A DNA stretch of 14,161 nt from an uncultured Lachnospiraceae bacterium. GTDB lineage: Bacteria; Bacillota; Clostridia; Lachnospirales; Lachnospiraceae. The stretch spans positions 1-14,161 of the forward strand of contig URDN01000054.1 in assembly GCA_900546495.1 (NCBI GenBank), in the 5' to 3' direction. A model generated the notes under the pieces. It was not told the origin of the DNA and did no database searches. It was given only the letters and a program-made list of their open reading frames with translations. A program made the translations under genes and the position numbers. Shown one piece after another: positions 14,073 to 14,161 of the stretch. Positions within the stretch are counted from its first letter, which is position 1. Each line of letters opens with the position of its first letter.

Positions 14073-14110
14073 AGACTGAGCAGAGTAGTAGCAATTCTGC
14101 TCAGTCTTTT
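14073..14110 (+). terminator. Intrinsic terminator of the accessory operon
   Basis: A perfect 11-bp stem pairs 14074-14084 (GACTGAGCAGA) with 14096-14106, extendable by one A:T pair, with an 11-base loop. It is followed by TTTT (14107-14110). Confidence 0.88.
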
Positions 14111-14131
14111 GAACGCAGAATAAGCATTCCC

Positions 14132-14160
14132 CCGCTTCAAGTGCGTAGAGCACTAAGCGG
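14132..14160. other. Hairpin at the window end, possibly the start of a longer folded element
   Basis: CCGCTT (14132-14137) pairs with AAGCGG (14155-14160), and AGTGC (14140-14144) with GCACT (14150-14154), around a 5-base loop with a two-base bulge. There is no T-run in view. The window stops one base later, so its extent is unknown. It may be a further folded intergenic element of the kind seen at 1-110, but no sequence identity between the two is demonstrable here. Confidence 0.45.
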
Positions 14161-14161
14161 T

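Noticed and set aside
14033..14161. Open frame continuing from the duplicated scrap to the window end
   Set aside because: It has no start codon, and it passes through an intrinsic terminator and a second hairpin, so the lack of stops is likely chance.
1..14161. CRISPR arrays, tRNA or rRNA genes, insertion sequences
   Set aside because: No regularly spaced direct repeats, cloverleaf sequences, rRNA segments or transposase-like proteins were seen.

Overview
The window looks like chromosomal DNA from a Clostridia-class Firmicute, most likely a Lachnospiraceae gut anaerobe. This is inferred from strong AGGAGG-type ribosome sites, AT-rich intergenic DNA with near-consensus sigma-A promoters, a GlgC/GlgD pair, an [FeFe]-hydrogenase maturase (HydE), and a ferredoxin-nitroreductase fusion. 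All recognisable genes are on the + strand. Several start with TTG or GTG, each placed by a well-spaced ribosome site.

Layout. (1) Positions 1-251 hold a strongly folded intergenic element, then a promoter, then a coupled pair: a DegV fatty-acid-binding protein and a PaaI-type thioesterase. (2) purA (1727-3001) has its own promoter, an unexpected perfect hairpin in its short leader, and a clean terminator. (3) glgC and glgD (3312-5656) form an overlapping pair between a promoter and a terminator and make the ADP-glucose pyrophosphorylase of glycogen synthesis. (4) A MATE efflux gene (5903-7225), mnmA (7384-8484), hydE (8635-9669) and a serine acetyltransferase gene (9822-10796) follow, with no convincing terminator between them. 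(5) The 389 bases at 10797-11185 carry no gene but hold three consecutive hairpins; the apical sequences of the first and third are perfectly complementary over 13 bases. (6) A two-cluster ferredoxin-nitroreductase gene (11186-12043) ends in a strong terminator. (7) The last 2 kb look accessory: two unrelated metallophosphoesterases, a small VbhA-type antitoxin-like gene with no partner toxin in view, a 30-40 bp duplicated scrap of the second phosphoesterase, a terminator, and another hairpin cut by the window end.

Most of the window is ordinary housekeeping and metabolic DNA: lipid-precursor binding, AMP synthesis, glycogen, tRNA thiolation, hydrogenase maturation, cysteine synthesis. I see no CRISPR array, tRNA, rRNA, insertion sequence or complete defence system. 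The signals most worth a second look are the three-hairpin element at 10813-11153, the folded element at 1-110, the purA leader hairpin, and the duplicated scrap beside the antitoxin-like gene.
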